NCBI RefSeq assembly: GCF_030463535.1
Contig: NC_132879.1
Location: 38,925,425 to 38,989,424, forward strand
Direction of reading: 5' to 3'
Source of the DNA: Salminus brasiliensis
Taxonomy: Eukaryota; Chordata; Actinopteri; Characiformes; Bryconidae
DNA length: 64,000 nt
A model generated the notes under the pieces. It saw only the letters and a list, made by a program, of their open reading frames with translations. It did not search any database and was not told the DNA's origin. Position 1 is the first letter of the stretch, and each line of letters starts with the position of its first letter. A program made the translations under genes and the position numbers. Of this stretch, positions 61,566-64,000 are shown piece after piece.

Positions 61566-61746
61566 TGTTATGTTCTGCTCAAATATACGGATGACAACTA
61601 CAGAGCATCTTTAGAACGGCCCAACTGGGTAACACTTTATTAGATAAATCCCGCACGCTCGTCTTTACAGTGCATCTCACTCCCGGTTCCCCATTTCCGG
61701 AGTCCCACTCCAAAGCCTCCGTGTGACAACAATTACTATTGTTACA
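61566..61746 (-). repeat. 3' LTR of the Ty3/Gypsy element, 181 bp
   Basis: On the minus strand it begins TGTAACAATAGTAATTG directly after a polypurine tract and ends GCAGAACATAACA, giving TG...CA termini. An AATAAA poly(A) signal lies at plus 61636-61641. Unusually short for an LTR. The left boundary is a best guess because the 5' LTR is outside the window. Confidence 0.75.
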
Positions 61747-61774
61747 TCCTTTCTCTCTTTTTTTTTTTTTCCCC
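61747..61774 (-). other. Polypurine tract
   Basis: Minus strand reads GGGG, A12, then GAGAGAAAGGA: 28 purines in a row adjacent to the LTR. This primes plus-strand DNA synthesis in LTR elements. Confidence 0.85.
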
Positions 61775-62092
61775 ACATACTGAACTGTAACCACATACAC
61801 CAAACAAAATCATCTCTGGATGACAGAACTCATCCCTGTTACTGCAAGAATCTAAAAACATCCTCTAAGCAAAATATATTCTTGGTGGTTATGAGCTGGC
61901 ATGACACTTGCTCATGTTGAGATCAAGTAGCACTTTACTCTTTAAGTTCAAAGATGAAACATTCATAAAAATTCTGTTCTGGCACCTTTAAGCCTGAAAA
62001 TCCCTGTAACTACACACATGCATTTCTTACAATGCTCCATTGTGGGGTTTTTTTTTTTTTGGTAAACCACAAAGTCGCTGAGTGGCCCACAG

Positions 62093-64000
62093 CTAATAGG
62101 TCACAAAGTCTGTGTAGTGTTGTGGTTTCACCACTGTACGACCAGCCCGTGTGGTCCTGTGCAAATCCTTGTCACCAGGACAGTCTTTGCCATCCATGTC
62201 TGAGGTGGTGCATGTTTCAGGGACAACCTGTGGTGGAACGACAATCTCAATATCTATAGGCTCACTAAGGGTCTGTCCATGAGCCCGGCGGAGGTGTTTC
62301 CGATTCCTCCGGAGAACACCACCTGATTGCAACTGGACTTCGTAGGATCTTGTGCCTACAGCCCGGAGGACCGTGCCTAGTCTCCAGAGATTGTGAGGTT
62401 CGAATAGCTGTATGCGCACACTGTCCCCTGGTTCCAATGTATCCAGGTCTGGCTGATCTGTTGTAATAGGCACACTGGCGTTTTTGCTTACTTTTCAGTC
62501 TTGGCTGCGCCTGTTGCACTTTTGGCCTTAGAAGGCTTGCCTTAGTGGGCAACAATGTTCTGGTCCGGCAACTGAGCAGTCTTTGTGCTGGACTGGTGTC
62601 CAGGCCTTGTGACGGTGTGTTGCGGTGATCCAAAAGAGCAAGGTAAGTGTCCTGCCCAGCCATTTTGGCTTTGTTCAAAAGTCTCTTGGCTGTTTTGACG
62701 GCTGATTCAGCTTTGCCGTTGCTCTGAGAGTGTCTAGGCGATGATGTTTTGTGCAAGAATTCCCACCGTTTGCTGAATCTTTGGAATTCTTGTGATGTGT
62801 ATAGCTGTCCGTTGTCCGAAATGACAATGTCCAGGATGCCTTGTCTGGCAAAGTGGGCTTTCAGTTTCCTTATCACAGTTGTAGATTTTGTGTCTGAGAG
62901 ATATTCTATTTCCCAGAAATTAGAATAATAATCTACAGTGATGAGAAAGTCTTTGTTGTCAAAAGAAAACAAATCTGTGCCTACCTTAGCCCATGGTCTG
63001 TTCGGTATCTCATGAGAGATCAGTCTTTCTTATTGTTGCTTATAGTCCACCGACCTGCAGAGGTCACATTTGGTTACATAGGTCTTGATCTGGTCGTTAA
63101 TGCCCGGCCAGTATACACACTCTCTGGCTCTCCTTAGGCATCCTTCCACCCCAAGATGGGATGAATGCAGGCGGCGCATGATGTCTCTCCTCCGTGCATC
63201 GGGTATGACAACACATTCACCCCGAAACACTATTCCATCTTGATGGCTCAGTTCTTCCTGAAATGAGAAGTATGGCCTAATTTCGTTGGGTGCCTGTGTC
63301 TTGTCCTTTGGCCATTCTTTTTGTATGGTTTCAATGAGAGTCTGCAGCGTTAAATCCTCTGTTGTTGCAGACCAGATTGAACTGAGGCTGTCTGCTGAGA
63401 TGGGTACATGCTGTAACATATTAACAGTCTCTATTTCAGCCTCAACGGAGCCATTGGGCGAACTCTCTGGAAGATATGCTCGACTTAAGGTGTCTGCTAA
63501 CACCATATCTTTGCCTGGTAGGTACACAACGTCAACATCATATTTCTGAATACGCATCATCATTCTTTGCAGTCTTTTGGGTACACTCAATAGTGGTTTC
63601 CTTACTATGTTCTCTAACGGTTTGTGGTCACTCTGTACAGTTACTCTGCGTCCATAAGTGTACTGATGGAATTTTTCTAAACTGAAAACCATCGCTAAGA
63701 ATTCTTTCTCTATTTGGACATAGCCCCTTTCTGTCTGTGTGAGTGCTCTGCTTGCGAATGCTATGGGCTTACCACTCTGGACCAGTGCTGCACCCAAACC
63801 CGTATCTGAGGCATCACACTGCACAGTCAGTTCTTCATCCGGAGAGTAGTACTTCAGCATCGGTGTGTTTGTAATAGTCTGTTTCAGTTTGAGGAATGCC
63901 TGGTCGAGTTGGTCTGTCCACTTCCATTCGTAGTCTTTGTGTGTCAGTTGCTGGAATGGTTGACAGTGGTCAGAGAGATGTGGACAAAATTTGGCCAGGT
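62093..64000 (-). pseudogene. Ty3/Gypsy pol, partial and broken (RNase H and integrase)
   Basis: 63030-64000: RT thumb/connection (…YEWKWTDQLDQAFLKLK) leads into RNase H with CDAS, Y..IEKEFLA, SDHKPL and ADTLSR. The integrase H2C2 finger follows (HSSHLGVEG...KCDLC). An in-frame TAA at 63030-63032 interrupts it, and the same frame then continues (IPNRPWAKVGTD). The integrase core has TVDYYSN, SDNG and QSNGKAE for the D,D35E triad (62760-62950). Near 62430-62480 the frame shifts so that the C-terminal domain (LEPGDSVRIQL...YEVQLQSGG) is read in another frame to its stop at 62093. Not able to make full-length Pol as it stands. No complete element is visible. Confidence 0.9.

Larger units (their letters stand above)
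61566..64000 (-). mobile_element. Ty3/Gypsy LTR retrotransposon, 3' portion (runs off the window)
   Basis: In 5'-3' order on the minus strand: RT/RNase H connection, RNase H, integrase zinc finger, integrase core, C-terminal domain, 3' untranslated region, polypurine tract and a short LTR. RNase H before integrase is the Ty3/Gypsy order. No envelope frame is seen after integrase. The 5' half lies beyond position 64000. Confidence 0.93.

Overview
The window is vertebrate nuclear DNA, almost certainly from a teleost fish. The evidence is the fish-type transposon load (Tc1/mariner with IR/DR ends, LINE tails ending in (TTATC)n or (TTCTGA)n, tRNA-headed SINEs, a Ty3/Gypsy element), long TA microsatellites, and no prokaryotic-style genes. 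One dispersed repeat near the right end looks like a family I associate with catfishes and characins, but that is memory and not a search result. No host protein-coding gene could be recognised.

LEFT 35.8 kb (1-35836): a head-to-tail tandem array with a unit of about 2579 bp. It holds 14 units carrying a gene plus a truncated 15th, and it runs off the left edge. Each unit carries one U4 spliceosomal snRNA gene on the minus strand (144 nt: stem II, 5' K-turn stem-loop, stem I, Sm site and 3' UACG-loop hairpin all readable). Each gene has an RNA polymerase II snRNA promoter: a PSE-like element at about -61 to -44 and a ZNF143/Staf (SPH) site at exactly -222 to -206, in all 14 copies. Six copies (1, 2, 4, 5, 10, 13) share one consensus U4 sequence and the others carry 1 to 4 substitutions, several of them in positions that matter. 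The spacer holds a LINE reverse-transcriptase tail relic, a fish SINE/LINE 3'-tail relic, an imperfect internal duplication, a 13-bp-arm hairpin and a CRE-centred palindrome. Variant patterns show alternating (two-unit) similarity, local sharing between neighbours, and decay toward the right edge.

MIDDLE (35837-61565): gene-poor DNA with microsatellites and nested transposons. At 42.7-45.6 kb a decayed Tc1 copy is split at a TA by a younger Tc1 with an intact 339-aa transposase. At 50.4-53.9 kb there is a three-level nest: the 3' end of a LINE, split by a broken Tc1, itself split by a younger Tc1 with a full-length transposase frame. Other pieces are LINE 3' fragments, three SINE pieces, and two stretches that might be conserved regulatory DNA.

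RIGHT END (61566-64000): the 3' part of a Ty3/Gypsy LTR retrotransposon on the minus strand (RNase H, integrase, polypurine tract, short 3' LTR), broken by one in-frame stop and a frameshift and continuing past the window.

The likeliest biologically important locus is the U4 array. If expressed, it would supply U4 for the U4/U6.U5 tri-snRNP, with homogenisation keeping most copies alike and edge copies drifting.
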